64,000 nt of DNA from Erwinia psidii (GCF_003846135.1 NZ_RHHM01000003.1:275047-339046); one strand, 5' to 3'. Positions 10,101 to 18,990 are shown, counted from the stretch's first letter. The notes: generated by a model not told the origin, from the letters alone. Translations and numbers: made by a program.

Positions 10101-10679
10101 TTCATCATTGATAGCGAACAGCGAACCATACTGCTCAATAAGGGACAGTAAATCAGCCCGGCGAAACAACGCGACGCTCATCTCACCAATGACGTTAAAT
10201 CTGAGCGAGCACTGAAAACGTAACAGATCTTCACCGTTGATCAGCGCGTCACCATTGACCAGTGACGCGTTGGACAGGATATCCGGCTGGCGAACGTTCA
10301 GGCAGTTTGCGCGAACACGGCGGGTTGCCGCCACCGACACCTGGTCGTTGTTATGCATAACGGCAAGCGACTGACTTATTGTTTCTGGCTCCAGCCAGTC
10401 CGCGTCTGCAAGGAACTTAACGTAGTCCCCCTGCGCTTCCCGTACCGCATTTTCAAATACGCCCTCTTGCTCTTTCGGATGCTTAAAAAGGCGCACAGGA
10501 TGACCCGACTGATTAAGATAAGGCCCGGCTATTTGCCCGATAAAGTTTTCACTACTGCTGTCGGCGATCAGAATTTCACAATTCGCATAATCCTGAGCCA
10601 GACTGCTTTTTAACGCCTGTTCAAAATAAGTAGGAATGCGCGCGATAATAATAATGCTGACTAGGGGTGTCCTTGACAT
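7152..10679 (-). CDS. Multidomain glycosyltransferase, probable flagellin glycosyltransferase
   Basis: About 1175 residues with four modules. The first three resemble GT2 folds: the N-terminus (PLVSIIIIAR), a middle unit (VSVGVVITVSDD) and a third unit (PLVSLIILANW) with the late YDDVDFCLRAREQGY acid motif. The C-terminal 330 residues resemble a GT4-like transferase (GCGHYRIIQPFRAM, VGWAGGSSHTGD, LRLMEYGACGVPVI). Family members beside fliC in other bacteria modify flagellin; that assignment here is inference from position. The start is put at ATG 10679, which follows GGAG at 10 nt; the frame is also open upstream to a TTG at 10772. It lies downstream of fliC on the same strand, separated by the fliC terminator. 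Confidence 0.7.
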   Translation of the reverse strand: MSRTPLVSIIIIARIPTYFEQALKSSLAQDYANCEILIADSSSENFIGQIAGPYLNQSGHPVRLFKHPKEQEGVFENAVREAQGDYVKFLADADWLEPETISQSLAVMHNNDQVSVAATRRVRANCLNVRQPDILSNASLVNGDALINGEDLLRFQCSLRFNVIGEMSVALFRRADLLSLIEQYGSLFAINDENMLEVEALVLYARLLPGKLLGWVNRPLCTIRISSVYQQPGQRDNEEKVVANRDKVFHFIRQQSWFSQFQKPHNMVRVAAIHSPDAAGYQNFSQQHYNNFIQSELNGWLAQRQLRPFEQDYLAGLAAESGGPVSVGVVITVSDDTRHKVNTTLESLNGIDSGLLTLTPLIVGSVDRVPAGVSCYPATAENRLEVINLALTGRDEAWFIFVDAGSTFLPSGLISLATALPDAGGTLALYADEFFAIDGDPGGVAFRPDFNLDLFLSSPKTMAEHWLFRRELLTAAEGFDLACPNACEFDLIAKLIESQGFGVIGHLAEPLLMTTLKKRVVAEDAAILQRHLTNRGYPQGEVAMDNFGNYRLRYQHDHQPLVSLIILANWHLPSLIASVTTLLEKTRYLNYEMIIVADNQQSPERESWLASIANVDPQRIKVLHYPNSWHHAGMSNLAATVARGEYLALLHCELAVMDGEWLDNLLNHAQRPEVGIVGGKQLNSQYRIRHAGYLLGVNGAVGDAFRGMADDQPSYLGRLQIDQNYSAVSGDFMLVRRQLYDALGGFDTSTQMYDDVDFCLRAREQGYLTVWTPYARILRPAARQQPFQGENSQTVKILKQDEDCWLYRRWLPAIANDPAFNANLSLKSRQFDVNSDSALCWSPVKRPGLPTILANHADTAGCGHYRIIQPFRAMEQEGMTNGKLYSRLLSIAEIGQHKPDSMIIQRRYSDIFQNWMAPVVAATDIFRVYELDDYILNVPLKNHHHKDFKQDMWKKMRKSLGFFDRFVVSTEPLAEAFKGMHNEIVVVNNRLPVQWWGNLQSLRRQGKKPRVGWAGGSSHTGDLEMIVDVIKEFANEVEWVFMGMCPHKLRPYIHELHYGVDIEIYPTTLAALNLDLALAPVEDNIFNACKSNLRLMEYGACGVPVICSDVECYRGDLPVTRVRNRFKDWCDAIRKHLNDLDATAAMGDELQTRLRRDWMLTGDNAAQWLKAWTVG

Positions 10680-10944
10680 GACTGGTCTGCTCCGGGGATC
10701 TGCCATCCCGGTTAAATGAAGGTGCCGGGAGTGAATGATGGTTTTTATGTTAGCGATTAAAGCCGCATTCAATCGCCTGAAGAAGGGGGTAAAAGCGGCG
10801 TATTCCCGCTATTCAGGTAATAAGGTAAGGGGAGTGATCTGGCAAAGCGGAATGGAAGAACAGCCTTGATATCAATGAAAAAAGGGCCGGATATCATCAT
10901 ACTGAACAGGTTCAGCCGATCATATCCATGCCCGTTTTATTATT

Positions 10945-10976
10945 ACCCGCCCATTGCCATGCGTGGCCGGGCGGGT
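10945..10976 (-). terminator. fliC terminator
   Basis: An 8-bp GC stem (ACCCGCCC at 10945-10952 with GGGCGGGT at 10969-10976) follows the fliC stop on the minus strand and is trailed by AATAATAAAA. It should limit read-through into the glycosyltransferase gene. Confidence 0.65.
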
Positions 10977-10991
10977 AGTTGCCTAAGGTTA

Positions 10992-12275
10992 TTAGCCTTG
11001 CAGCAGAGACAGAACCTGCTGTGGAACCTGGTTAGCTTTCGCCAACACGGAGTTACCCGCCTGCTGAATAATCTGTGCTTTAGACATATTCGACACTTCC
11101 GTCGCGTAGTCCGCATCCTGGATTCGGGACTGCGCCTCAGACAGGTTAGTGGTGGTGTTGCTCAGGTTGGTGATAGCAGAATCCAACCGGTTTTGTACCG
11201 CACCCAGACTTGAACGGAACTTGTCAACCTGTGCAATCGCTTTGTCCAACAGGGCCAGCGGGTCAGATGTTGACGTACCGGTGTACAGATTGGTGTTACC
11301 TGTATCAGAGATATCGTCGATATCGCTGGTGCCTGAAGTCGCAGTGTCACCGCCGTTGGCAATGCCGCTTGACGCTACAGAGTATTCTTTGCCCTGTACG
11401 GTGACGAAGCCGACTGCGTTACCGCTGGCATCCGCACCCACTTTGATGGCCTGACCGGTCATCACACCGGAGGAGACGCCGTTGGTGCTGTCGCTGTAGT
11501 CAACTTCAGTGGTGTTCAGTTCTACCTTGCCGCTTGAACCTACAGACACAGAGTAGTTGTCGGTGCCGGAAGATACCACGTAGGTGCTGGTCGCGTTGCC
11601 GCTGCTGTCCAGCACGTTGTGCAGAGACAGACCAGAAGCTGCAACACCCAGATCTGATGCCACATCGCTCAGGTCAACGGTAGACATGGTGCCGGAAGAA
11701 GCGTCACCTACCTGAGTAATGGAGTCGCCCAGGCTCAGGGCATTTTTGTCAACGGAGAAGCCTTTCAGGCCCAGCGTCGAAGAGTCGATTTTTTGCAGGT
11801 CGATAGAGATGGTTTCACCATCATTAGAACCCACCTGGATTTTCATGGTACCGTCTTTAGCCAGTACGTTCACGCCGTTGAACTGAGTCTGACCAGATAC
11901 ACGGTCAATCTCGTCCAGACGGGATTTGATTTCGTCCTGGATTGAGGTCAGGTCGGAATCAGAGTTGGTGCCGTTCTGTGCCTGTACGGTCAGTTCACGA
12001 ACACGCTGTAAGTTGTTGTTGATTTCAGACAGTGCGCCTTCAGTAGTCTGCGCGGCAGAGATACCGTCGTTGGCGTTACGGGATGCCTGAGTCAAGCCGT
12101 TGATGTTAGAAGTAAAGCGGTTAGCAATTGCCTGGCCTGCCGCATCATCTTTTGCGCTGTTGATACGCAGACCAGATGACAGGCGCTCAATAGAAGTAGA
12201 CAGAGCAGACTGGTTTTTATTGATGTTGTTCTGGGTGATCAGCGAGAGGCTGTTGGTGTTAATAACTTGTGCCAT
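10992..12275 (-). CDS. fliC: Flagellin
   Basis: This 427-residue protein is the flagellar filament subunit. The conserved D0/D1 ends are intact: MAQVINTNSLSLITQNN and the LRINSAKDDAAGQAIANR stretch at the N-terminus, and SRIQDADYATEVSNMSK with a final LSLLQG at the C-terminus. The central region (about 180-335) is variable, rich in Ser, Thr, Gly and Asp, has no obvious Cys, and offers many possible O-glycosylation sites. It is shorter than E. coli K-12 flagellin (498 aa), the difference being in the middle. AGGAAA precedes the ATG. It is transcribed alone from a sigma-28 promoter, divergent from fliD, and exported by the fli apparatus encoded further on. Confidence 0.97.
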   Translation of the reverse strand: MAQVINTNSLSLITQNNINKNQSALSTSIERLSSGLRINSAKDDAAGQAIANRFTSNINGLTQASRNANDGISAAQTTEGALSEINNNLQRVRELTVQAQNGTNSDSDLTSIQDEIKSRLDEIDRVSGQTQFNGVNVLAKDGTMKIQVGSNDGETISIDLQKIDSSTLGLKGFSVDKNALSLGDSITQVGDASSGTMSTVDLSDVASDLGVAASGLSLHNVLDSSGNATSTYVVSSGTDNYSVSVGSSGKVELNTTEVDYSDSTNGVSSGVMTGQAIKVGADASGNAVGFVTVQGKEYSVASSGIANGGDTATSGTSDIDDISDTGNTNLYTGTSTSDPLALLDKAIAQVDKFRSSLGAVQNRLDSAITNLSNTTTNLSEAQSRIQDADYATEVSNMSKAQIIQQAGNSVLAKANQVPQQVLSLLQG

Positions 12276-12355
12276 GATAAAGTTTCCTGTTAAATCGAAT
12301 CGGGTTTAAGTTGGTCGGGCTTGTTTGCCCCCCGGCTTCATCGCCGTCAATGTTG

Positions 12356-12382
12356 TTATCGTCTGCCCCTTCCGAACCTTTA
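12356..12382 (-). promoter_or_regulatory. Sigma-28 (FliA) promoter of fliC
   Basis: On the minus strand TAAAGGTT, 11 nt, then GACGATAA, close to the FliA consensus TAAAGTTT-N11-GCCGATAA. It lies about 80 nt upstream of the fliC ATG, which marks fliC as a class 3 (late) flagellar gene. Confidence 0.88.
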
Positions 12383-12486
12383 GAATTTTTTTAGCACCAT
12401 CTGAATTTTTTTACTTCATACCTTAGCCGTCGAAATACGCCGATCAGGTAGCGCTATTCTTCCCATTGCCCCGCTGCAAATAATCA

Positions 12487-12513
12487 TAAACTTTCGCTGT
12501 GTCTGGCCGATAA
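12487..12513 (+). promoter_or_regulatory. Sigma-28 (FliA) promoter of fliDST
   Basis: TAAACTTT, 11 nt, GCCGATAA: an exact -10 and a one-mismatch -35 for FliA, 43 nt before the fliD ATG. It faces away from the fliC promoter. Confidence 0.92.
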
Positions 12514-12555
12514 CCACGTAGTTCACTCTCCGTGTTGACTACAGAAGGAAACATT

Positions 12556-13971
12556 ATGACGACTATATCAACCCTGGGAATCGGCTCGGGCCTTGACTTA
12601 AGCACTATTCTGGACAACCTGGAAACGGCTGAAAAAGCCACCCTGACGCCCATTTCAACGCAGCAGACTTCTTATACTGCCAAGTTGAGCGCCTATGGCA
12701 CATTAAAAAGTGCGCTGACCACCTTTCAGACAGCGAATACCACGCTGAATAATGCTGATTTATTTTCCTCAACAAAAGCAACCAGCACCACCAGCGCCGT
12801 CAGCGCCACAACAACAAGCGGTGCCGTTGCCGGTAAATACAGTATCAGCGTGTCACAGCTGGCCACGGCCCAGACGCTGACTTCCGGCGTACAGACCACC
12901 AACTCCACCGCCATTGCCAGCTCTGACAGCACTATCACCTTGCAGAAAGCAGATGGTTCAGCGGCGGTGAATATTTCTGTTACTGCGGCTAACTCTTCGC
13001 TGACCGGCATTCGTGATGCCATCAACAAAGCCGACGCCGGTGTGACCGCCAGCATCATTAAAACCGGTGACGGCAGCTACCGCCTGTCGCTGAGCTCTGA
13101 CGACACCGGCTCAGATAATGCGATGACCGTCGCCGTCAGTGGTGACAGCACCCTGCAAAGTTTTCTGGCCTATGACGGCACGTCAAGCAGCAATATGACC
13201 GAAAGCGTCACGGCGCAAAATGCCAAACTGACGGTGAACAACGTCGCCATCGAAAACAGCAGTAATACCATCAGTGATGCGTTGGAAGGCATCACGCTGA
13301 ATCTGAGCGATGTCACCTCAGGCAACCAGAGCCTGACGATTACTAAAGATACCTCTGGGGCCTCATCTGCCATTACTAACTGGGTGAATGCCTATAACGA
13401 TCTACAGGATCAGTTTTCCAATCTGACCAAATATACTGCGGTAGATGTGGGTTCTGATGCACAGGACACCAGCAACGGTGCGCTGGTGGGTGACAGCACG
13501 CTGCGCACCATCCAGTCACAGCTGAAAAGCCTGTTAACCAACGCCGCCAGTACCTCAACCTACAAATCGCTGTCACAGATTGGTATCACCAGCAACCCCT
13601 CTACAGGTGAACTGTCGGTGGACTCCACCACGCTCGACAGCGCACTGAGTTCTAACGCTGACGGGGTGAAAGCGATGATTATCGGCGATGGCAAAACCAC
13701 CGGTATTTCAACCACTATCGCCAGCAGCCTGACCGGCTGGTTATCAAGCACCGGCATTTTGCAGGCCGCGACGGATGGTGTCAGTAAAACGCTGAACAAT
13801 CTGACAGATCAGTACAACACTCAGAGTACCCGTATTGACGCGATGGTTGCACGCTACAAAACCCAGTTTACCGCGCTGGACGTCCTGATGAGTAAACTCA
13901 ACAGCACCAGTAGCTATCTGACTACGCAGTTCGATACGTCAAGCAGTACTTCAAGTAGTTCATCCTCATAA
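12556..13971 (+). CDS. fliD: Flagellar filament cap protein (hook-associated protein 2)
   Basis: A 471-residue Ser/Thr-rich protein with the FliD N-terminal pattern (ISTLGIGSGLDLSTILDNL) and a coiled C-terminal region (QYNTQSTRIDAMVARYKTQF) followed by LDVLMSKLNSTSSYL. The pentameric cap sits at the filament tip and folds incoming flagellin. The start is ATG 12556, with AGAAGGAAA just upstream; an upstream in-frame TTG lies inside the leader. The protein ends in a serine run. It is first in a fliD-fliS-fliT operon from a sigma-28 promoter. Confidence 0.96.
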   Translation: MTTISTLGIGSGLDLSTILDNLETAEKATLTPISTQQTSYTAKLSAYGTLKSALTTFQTANTTLNNADLFSSTKATSTTSAVSATTTSGAVAGKYSISVSQLATAQTLTSGVQTTNSTAIASSDSTITLQKADGSAAVNISVTAANSSLTGIRDAINKADAGVTASIIKTGDGSYRLSLSSDDTGSDNAMTVAVSGDSTLQSFLAYDGTSSSNMTESVTAQNAKLTVNNVAIENSSNTISDALEGITLNLSDVTSGNQSLTITKDTSGASSAITNWVNAYNDLQDQFSNLTKYTAVDVGSDAQDTSNGALVGDSTLRTIQSQLKSLLTNAASTSTYKSLSQIGITSNPSTGELSVDSTTLDSALSSNADGVKAMIIGDGKTTGISTTIASSLTGWLSSTGILQAATDGVSKTLNNLTDQYNTQSTRIDAMVARYKTQFTALDVLMSKLNSTSSYLTTQFDTSSSTSSSSSS

Positions 13972-13980
13972 GGAGACAAC

Positions 13981-14388
13981 ATGTATAGCGCACGCGGCAC
14001 CAAAGCCTATGCAAAAATTGGGGTGGAAAGCGCGGTGATGAGCGCCAGCCCTGACCAACTGGTCACTTTACTGTTTGACGGGGCGCTCAGCGCCCTCGTA
14101 CGTGCCCGGTTATTTTTGCTCGATGGCAATATCGCAGGCAAAGGAGAGTCGCTCTCCAAAGCCATCAATATTATTGAAAATGGTCTTAAAAAAGGTCTGG
14201 ATGAAAACAGCGGCGACACGCTTGCTGATAATCTGGCCGCCTTGTATCGCTACATGGTGCAACGTCTGTTGCAGGCAAATCTGCACAATGACAGCGAAGC
14301 GATTCAGGAAGTCGAAACGTTGCTACGCAACATTGCCGACGCCTGGAAAGAAGTTTCAGGAACCACAGCTCTTCAGGATGCCGTTTAA
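13981..14388 (+). CDS. fliS: Flagellin export chaperone
   Basis: This 135-residue all-helical protein starts MYSARGTKAYAKIGVES and carries the SPDQLVTLLFDGAL motif typical of FliS. FliS binds the C-terminus of cytoplasmic flagellin and stops premature polymerisation. AGGAGA precedes the ATG. It lies 9 nt after fliD and its TAA directly abuts the fliT ATG. Confidence 0.96.
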   Translation: MYSARGTKAYAKIGVESAVMSASPDQLVTLLFDGALSALVRARLFLLDGNIAGKGESLSKAINIIENGLKKGLDENSGDTLADNLAALYRYMVQRLLQANLHNDSEAIQEVETLLRNIADAWKEVSGTTALQDAV

Positions 14389-14757
14389 ATGAATATTGCG
14401 CCGCACATGCTCACGATTTACCAACAGCTGTTAGTACTTAGTCAGACGATGCTGCGTCTTGCCAGCGAAGGTAGCTGGGAAGAATTGATCGAAATGGAAG
14501 TCGTCTATGTCAGTGCGGTGGAAAAACTGGCGGAATGCACCAGGCAAACCCCCGTTCCGATACACGTTCAGGATCAGTTACGTCCTGTTCTGCAGCATAT
14601 TCTGGATAATGAAGCTGAAGTGAAAAACCTGCTGCAAGCACGGATGACCGAACTCTCATCACTGATTGGTCAGGCAAGTCGGCAGAAATCCGTTAATAAA
14701 GCCTATACCCGGGTGCAGGGAGTGGTACTGTTTCCACAAGAACCGGGCGGCATCTGA
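14389..14757 (+). CDS. fliT: Flagellar export chaperone and FlhDC regulator
   Basis: This 122-residue helical protein sits immediately after fliS with no spacer, the usual place for fliT. FliT chaperones FliD for export and, when free, is known to restrain FlhDC in enterobacteria. The size, the helical N-terminus (LTIYQQLLVLSQTMLRLA) and the operon position support the call. Confidence 0.9.
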   Translation: MNIAPHMLTIYQQLLVLSQTMLRLASEGSWEELIEMEVVYVSAVEKLAECTRQTPVPIHVQDQLRPVLQHILDNEAEVKNLLQARMTELSSLIGQASRQKSVNKAYTRVQGVVLFPQEPGGI

Positions 14758-14819
14758 CAGATACCGTGGTATGAATCTTACCCATTACGTCCGACGGGCC
14801 AGCACAAGATAAAATATCC

Positions 14820-14840
14820 GCGCCGGTCCGCGCTTTTTTT
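14820..14840 (+). terminator. Terminator after fliT
   Basis: A short GC hairpin (GCGC, 6-nt loop, GCGC) is followed by seven T residues, 60 nt after the fliT stop. The stem is short but the T run is clear. Confidence 0.55.
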
Positions 14841-14890
14841 ACCGCCTGCATCATACTTCAGTCATCCCTGTTGATAACCGGAGTACGCCA

Positions 14891-16372
14891 ATGCAAAACC
14901 CCACGCTGTTGCAATTCTTCCACTGGTATTACCCCGATGGCTGCAAACTCTGGCCTGAAGCCGCGGAACGTGCAACATGGCTGGCCGAAACCGGTATCAC
15001 CGATGTCTGGCTTCCGCCCGCATACAAAGGTGAATCAGGTGGCTATTCGGTTGGCTATGACACCTATGATCTCTTTGACCTTGGCGAATTCGAGCAGAAA
15101 GGCTCGCGTGCCACCAAATATGGCGATAAAGAGCAGCTGCTTGCTGCGGTCAACGCGCTGCGCGCTGCTGGCGTTGGCGTCATCATGGATGTGGTGCTCA
15201 ATCATAAAATGGGCGCTGACGAAAAAGAAAATGTGCAGGTGAATCGCGTCAATCCAGATGATCGCGAAGAAATTGCTCCCGAGGTGATCGACGCAGAAGC
15301 CTGGACCCGCTTTACCTTTCCGGTGCGCGCCGGTGCGTACTCAAAGTTTGTCTGGGATTTTAAATGCTTCAGCGGCGTTGACCATATAGAAAATCCTGAT
15401 GAAAACGGCGTATTTAAAATCGTCAACGACTACACCGGCGAAGGCTGGAACGATCAGGTAGATGATGAACTGGGCAACTTCGACTATCTGATGGGAGCCA
15501 ATATTGATTTCCGTAATCATGCGGTGACCGAAGAGCTGAAGTACTGGGCGCGCTGGATGCTGGAACAGATGCCCTGCACCGGTTTCCGCCTTGACGCGGT
15601 TAAGCACATTCCCGCCTGGTTCTATAAAGAGTGGATCGATCATATTCAGCAGGTGGCAGAGCAGCCGCTGTTTATTGTGGCGGAATACTGGTCCCATGAG
15701 GTCGATAAGTTGCAACAGTATATTGACCAGGTGGACGGTAAGACCATGCTGTTCGACGCACCGTTGCAGATGAAATTCCACAACGCCTCACGCGAGGGAG
15801 CAGATTATGACCTCAGCACAATTTTCAACGATACCCTGGTCGGGGCCGATCCCTGGCATGCGGTGACGCTCGTCGCCAACCATGACACTCAGCCACTACA
15901 GTCGCTGGAAGCACCGGTAGACCCCTGGTTCAAACCGCTGGCCTACGCGCTGATCCTGTTACGTGAACAGGGTGTACCGGCCGTGTTTTATCCCGATCTG
16001 TTTGGTGCCAGCTATGAAGATAAAGGTAACGACGGTGAAAATTATCAGATTGAAATGCCAGTTATCCCGGAGCTGGAGGCATTGATCCGCGCCCGTCAGC
16101 TGTACGCGCACGGCGTGCAGACGGAATGGTTCGATCATGCCAACTGCGTGGCCTTCGCCCGCCGCGGCACGGAGGAATATCCCGGCTGTGTGGTGATTAT
16201 GTCCAATGGTGATGAGGGTGAAAAAAGCCTGCCGCTGGGAGAGGAATTTGCCGGTAAACGCTGGCGTGATTATCTCGGACACCGTGAAGAAACCGTGTGC
16301 GCGGATGAGGAAGGCAACGCCATCTTTCACTGTAATGCCGGCAGCGTCAGCGTGTGGGTGACAGAGGCGTAA
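14891..16372 (+). CDS. amyA: Cytoplasmic alpha-amylase
   Basis: A 493-residue GH13 enzyme without a signal peptide, matching the length of E. coli AmyA. Four GH13 regions are visible: [16 protein letters not shown] with the nucleophile Asp235, EYW with the acid Glu265, and NHD with Asp332. It cleaves internal alpha-1,4 bonds of maltodextrins or glycogen in the cytoplasm. CCGGAG precedes the ATG. It sits between fliT and yedD, as in E. coli. Confidence 0.95.
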   Translation: MQNPTLLQFFHWYYPDGCKLWPEAAERATWLAETGITDVWLPPAYKGESGGYSVGYDTYDLFDLGEFEQKGSRATKYGDKEQLLAAVNALRAAGVGVIMDVVLNHKMGADEKENVQVNRVNPDDREEIAPEVIDAEAWTRFTFPVRAGAYSKFVWDFKCFSGVDHIENPDENGVFKIVNDYTGEGWNDQVDDELGNFDYLMGANIDFRNHAVTEELKYWARWMLEQMPCTGFRLDAVKHIPAWFYKEWIDHIQQVAEQPLFIVAEYWSHEVDKLQQYIDQVDGKTMLFDAPLQMKFHNASREGADYDLSTIFNDTLVGADPWHAVTLVANHDTQPLQSLEAPVDPWFKPLAYALILLREQGVPAVFYPDLFGASYEDKGNDGENYQIEMPVIPELEALIRARQLYAHGVQTEWFDHANCVAFARRGTEEYPGCVVIMSNGDEGEKSLPLGEEFAGKRWRDYLGHREETVCADEEGNAIFHCNAGSVSVWVTEA

Positions 16373-16376
16373 CGCA

Positions 16377-16407
16377 AAAGCCGTGCAGATCTTTGCTGCA
16401 CGGCTTT
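16377..16407. terminator. Bidirectional terminator between amyA and yedD
   Basis: A perfect 12-bp stem (16377-16388 with 16396-16407) with A/T ends separates the convergent amyA and yedD genes and can serve both strands. Confidence 0.75.
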
Positions 16408-16416
16408 ACGCCGGTA

Positions 16417-16899
16417 TCAAAACTTACTGTTTTTCAGCGTTGATTTATGGTGTGATTTGCCCCCGGTGGACGCCGCGTTGGCAGGTGACGCCACCGGCCT
16501 GTCGCCCAGATGCTTCAGCGCGTCCTGGCATTCCGCAGTGGGCTGGTTAACCTTTTGCATCACCAGTTTGTCGTAATACAGCGTTGCGCCTTCCGACTCC
16601 AGCGTCATTACCCGCGACTCATTATTCACATTGACCCAATCACCGCTGAACTGCGTGATTTTACCTGGCTTGGCGATCACCCGCTGCCACTGACGGCAAT
16701 CCAGCGTGTCTCCGCTGGCATTGATTATCAGGCTGGCCACCGCCTCCTTACTCACCAGGCCTTTCTGTGGCCCGACCGTCTGCCAGTTTCCCTCCAGACT
16801 GGCGGGCGGCGGCGTTTTCACAGCGCTCTGGTAATTGGGTATCCGGGCACAGCCAGACAGAGCCACCGCAACGGCGGCAGCTAACATCCACTTTTTCAT
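16417..16899 (-). CDS. yedD: YedD-type lipoprotein
   Basis: A 160-residue protein with a lipoprotein signal: MKKWMLAAAVAVALSGCA, with the lipobox LSGC giving acylated Cys17. The mature part is a small domain with two further Cys (DCRQW and AECQDALKHLGD) and a basic, disordered tail (GGKSHHKSTLKNSK). Synteny with amyA and the domain order identify YedD, an outer-membrane lipoprotein of unknown function in E. coli. It is convergent with amyA. Confidence 0.85.
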   Translation of the reverse strand: MKKWMLAAAVAVALSGCARIPNYQSAVKTPPPASLEGNWQTVGPQKGLVSKEAVASLIINASGDTLDCRQWQRVIAKPGKITQFSGDWVNVNNESRVMTLESEGATLYYDKLVMQKVNQPTAECQDALKHLGDRPVASPANAASTGGKSHHKSTLKNSKF

Positions 16900-17038
16900 T
16901 TTCCGTTCCTGACTCGTCGACCAGGCGCTAACTTATAATGTCTTCAGAGCCACCGCAAGCAAGATGGTGGTACGGCCGCTTTTCACTTTGGCCTGGCTGG
17001 GGGTAAACTGACGGGTATCTTTCTGTGCAGGACCCGTT

Positions 17039-17362
17039 ATGAAAACTATCGAAGCCTATTACGCCATCGCGAAACGTCTTTTCCTTGAGGCGCATCCTGA
17101 AATAAAAGCCGCCATCGCCGACCTGAGCGAGGAGGATGCAGCAACATCAGGTATGAGTCTGCCACAGTTGCAGGCAATGCAGACCGATCGCGCCTACTGC
17201 GCATTTACCCGTGAGAAAAAGCTGGATGGCATGCTGTTCGCCATTCAGCTGGCGGAACCTGATAAAGCGGTAGCGGCACAGGCCATTGAGACTTATTTAC
17301 ACCAACACGCTGCCGCCCTGGGAATGAGCTGGGAAGCGTTCTGCATCAAAAACGAACTCTAG
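17039..17362 (+). CDS. Small conserved protein of unknown function
   Basis: A 107-residue soluble helical protein beginning MKTIEAYYAIAKRLFLEAHPE, with REKKLDGMLFAIQLAEP in the middle and a short C-terminal helix. It resembles the DUF6388 family from memory, which I could not verify. GGACCCGTT precedes the ATG. It stands alone between yedD (divergent) and the diguanylate cyclase. No catalytic motif is visible. Confidence 0.6.
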   Translation: MKTIEAYYAIAKRLFLEAHPEIKAAIADLSEEDAATSGMSLPQLQAMQTDRAYCAFTREKKLDGMLFAIQLAEPDKAVAAQAIETYLHQHAAALGMSWEAFCIKNEL

Positions 17363-17595
17363 ACCACCCTGCTTCTGATTTGCCCCGGTCACCGCTGAAA
17401 ACAGGCGGTGACGTACCTGCCATCACATCAGCGACAGATAACATCACAGAGCATTGCTTTATGTCATTTGGTCACGTATGTTAAGAAATTATTAATTTGT
17501 ATCCCTGTACTGAGCCGTTAATCTGGCTGCCTTGCGCCGTTCAGAGTTAACTAACCACCCCCTTTATTTGCCCTGAAAGAACTCTGAGCAGCTAA

Positions 17596-18990
17596 ATGCA
17601 ACAACATAGATATAAGTTCGTTCAGGTAATATTGTTTTTTTTCCTGTCATTCGCCTTAACCATCCTGGGACACCTCTGTTACTCTGATAACTGTACCAGT
17701 CTTTTCTGGCCTGCTAACGCTGTACTCACCGGATTATTGATCCGTTTTCCACAGCTGGACTATCGGCTTATTTTACCGGCGATTTATCCCGGGCTGGTTG
17801 TGGGAAACATCCTTAACGGCGTCCCGTTACTGTCTTCCATACAATACGATGTCGCCAATATGGCTTTTATTGTTACGGCATACGCGGTGTTGCTGTCGAC
17901 ACATCTGACCCAGCCTTACCCGCGTCGCCTGCGCGCCTTAATCAGGGTTTTTCCTGCATCGTTGATTGCGGCAGCGGTCTGCGCTGGCATCGGCAGTAAT
18001 ATCAGCCAGGTGCCCCTTCACAGCGATCTCACCAGGATTTGGCTTATCTGGTTCTGCGAACAGCTTTCAACCGCTATTATGCTGCTACCGTTGGTCATCA
18101 CCCTGCCACGCCGCCATGAACTGCCCCAGCTGTTTCACGATCTGAAAACTTCGCCGCTCTTACCGCTGGTGTTGTTGGTTATATGCACGGTGACAGGTAT
18201 GCGAATTGGCGGAAGCAGTAACCTGTTGTTCCCGTTGCCCGCGCTGATGTGGTGTGCCATCAGCTATCCGATCTTCTTTACCTGTTTGCTGACGATGATC
18301 ACAGGCATAAGTGAAATCGTGCTGGTTGCCAGTACTCTGCTGAATATTCAGGAAACGGATGGCATTTTCCGTATTGAGAGTCTTGCTCCTGTCCGGCTTG
18401 GGATGGCGGCGATGGCCATCAGTCCGCTGATTGTGGCACTGAGCACCACCGCAAACAAAAAGCTGGTAGCCCGGATCACCCGGCGTGCAGATTATGATTT
18501 CCTCACCGGGGCGCTGACCCGCAGTGGGCTGTCATCCCGGCTTGATGCGATAATGGCCCGCAGTGACAGACAGGGCGTGTTCTGTGGCGCCGTATTCATT
18601 ATTGATATCGACCACTTCAAAAAAATCAATGATAACTGGGGCCATGCCGCCGGAGATTATGTCCTGGCGAAAACCGTAGAGCGTATCCGTCAGTCTCTGC
18701 AACCTGGTGCGATCATCAGCCGGATGGGCGGTGAAGAGTTCCTGGTGCTGATGAACGGTATTTCAAGACCACGCGCTTATCTGATCGCAGAGCGCCTGCG
18801 ACTCAATATCGAGAAGCATTCACTGGCCCTTAACGGAGAAGATCTGAGTGTCACCATCAGTATTGGCACCAGCATGCTGAACAATACGCATGACGGCAGC
18901 CTGGATGCCTCGATCAACGAGGCGGATGAACAGCTTTACATTGCCAAAAGCAGCGGCAGAAACCGTGTCAGCCCTGAATTTGTGTTTTAA
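17596..18990 (+). CDS. Membrane diguanylate cyclase (MASE1-GGDEF)
   Basis: This 464-residue protein has about eight membrane segments in its first 290 residues with the MASE1 pattern (LFWPANAVLTG, YPGLVVGN), then a GGDEF domain. DIDHFKKINDNWGH and GGEEF at residues 378-382 keep the metal and catalytic residues, so it should make c-di-GMP. No RxxD is found five residues before GGEEF, so product inhibition through the I-site is probably lost. No EAL domain follows. It lies between two parts of the flagellar regulon, where c-di-GMP would oppose motility; that is inference. Annotated start is ATG 17596; the leader is AT-rich with no strong Shine-Dalgarno. Confidence 0.88.
   Translation: MQQHRYKFVQVILFFFLSFALTILGHLCYSDNCTSLFWPANAVLTGLLIRFPQLDYRLILPAIYPGLVVGNILNGVPLLSSIQYDVANMAFIVTAYAVLLSTHLTQPYPRRLRALIRVFPASLIAAAVCAGIGSNISQVPLHSDLTRIWLIWFCEQLSTAIMLLPLVITLPRRHELPQLFHDLKTSPLLPLVLLVICTVTGMRIGGSSNLLFPLPALMWCAISYPIFFTCLLTMITGISEIVLVASTLLNIQETDGIFRIESLAPVRLGMAAMAISPLIVALSTTANKKLVARITRRADYDFLTGALTRSGLSSRLDAIMARSDRQGVFCGAVFIIDIDHFKKINDNWGHAAGDYVLAKTVERIRQSLQPGAIISRMGGEEFLVLMNGISRPRAYLIAERLRLNIEKHSLALNGEDLSVTISIGTSMLNNTHDGSLDASINEADEQLYIAKSSGRNRVSPEFVF

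Noticed and set aside
9003..10151. 382-codon plus-strand frame inside the large glycosyltransferase
   Set aside because: Antisense shadow of a high-GC coding region; composition is typical of reverse translation and no motif is seen.
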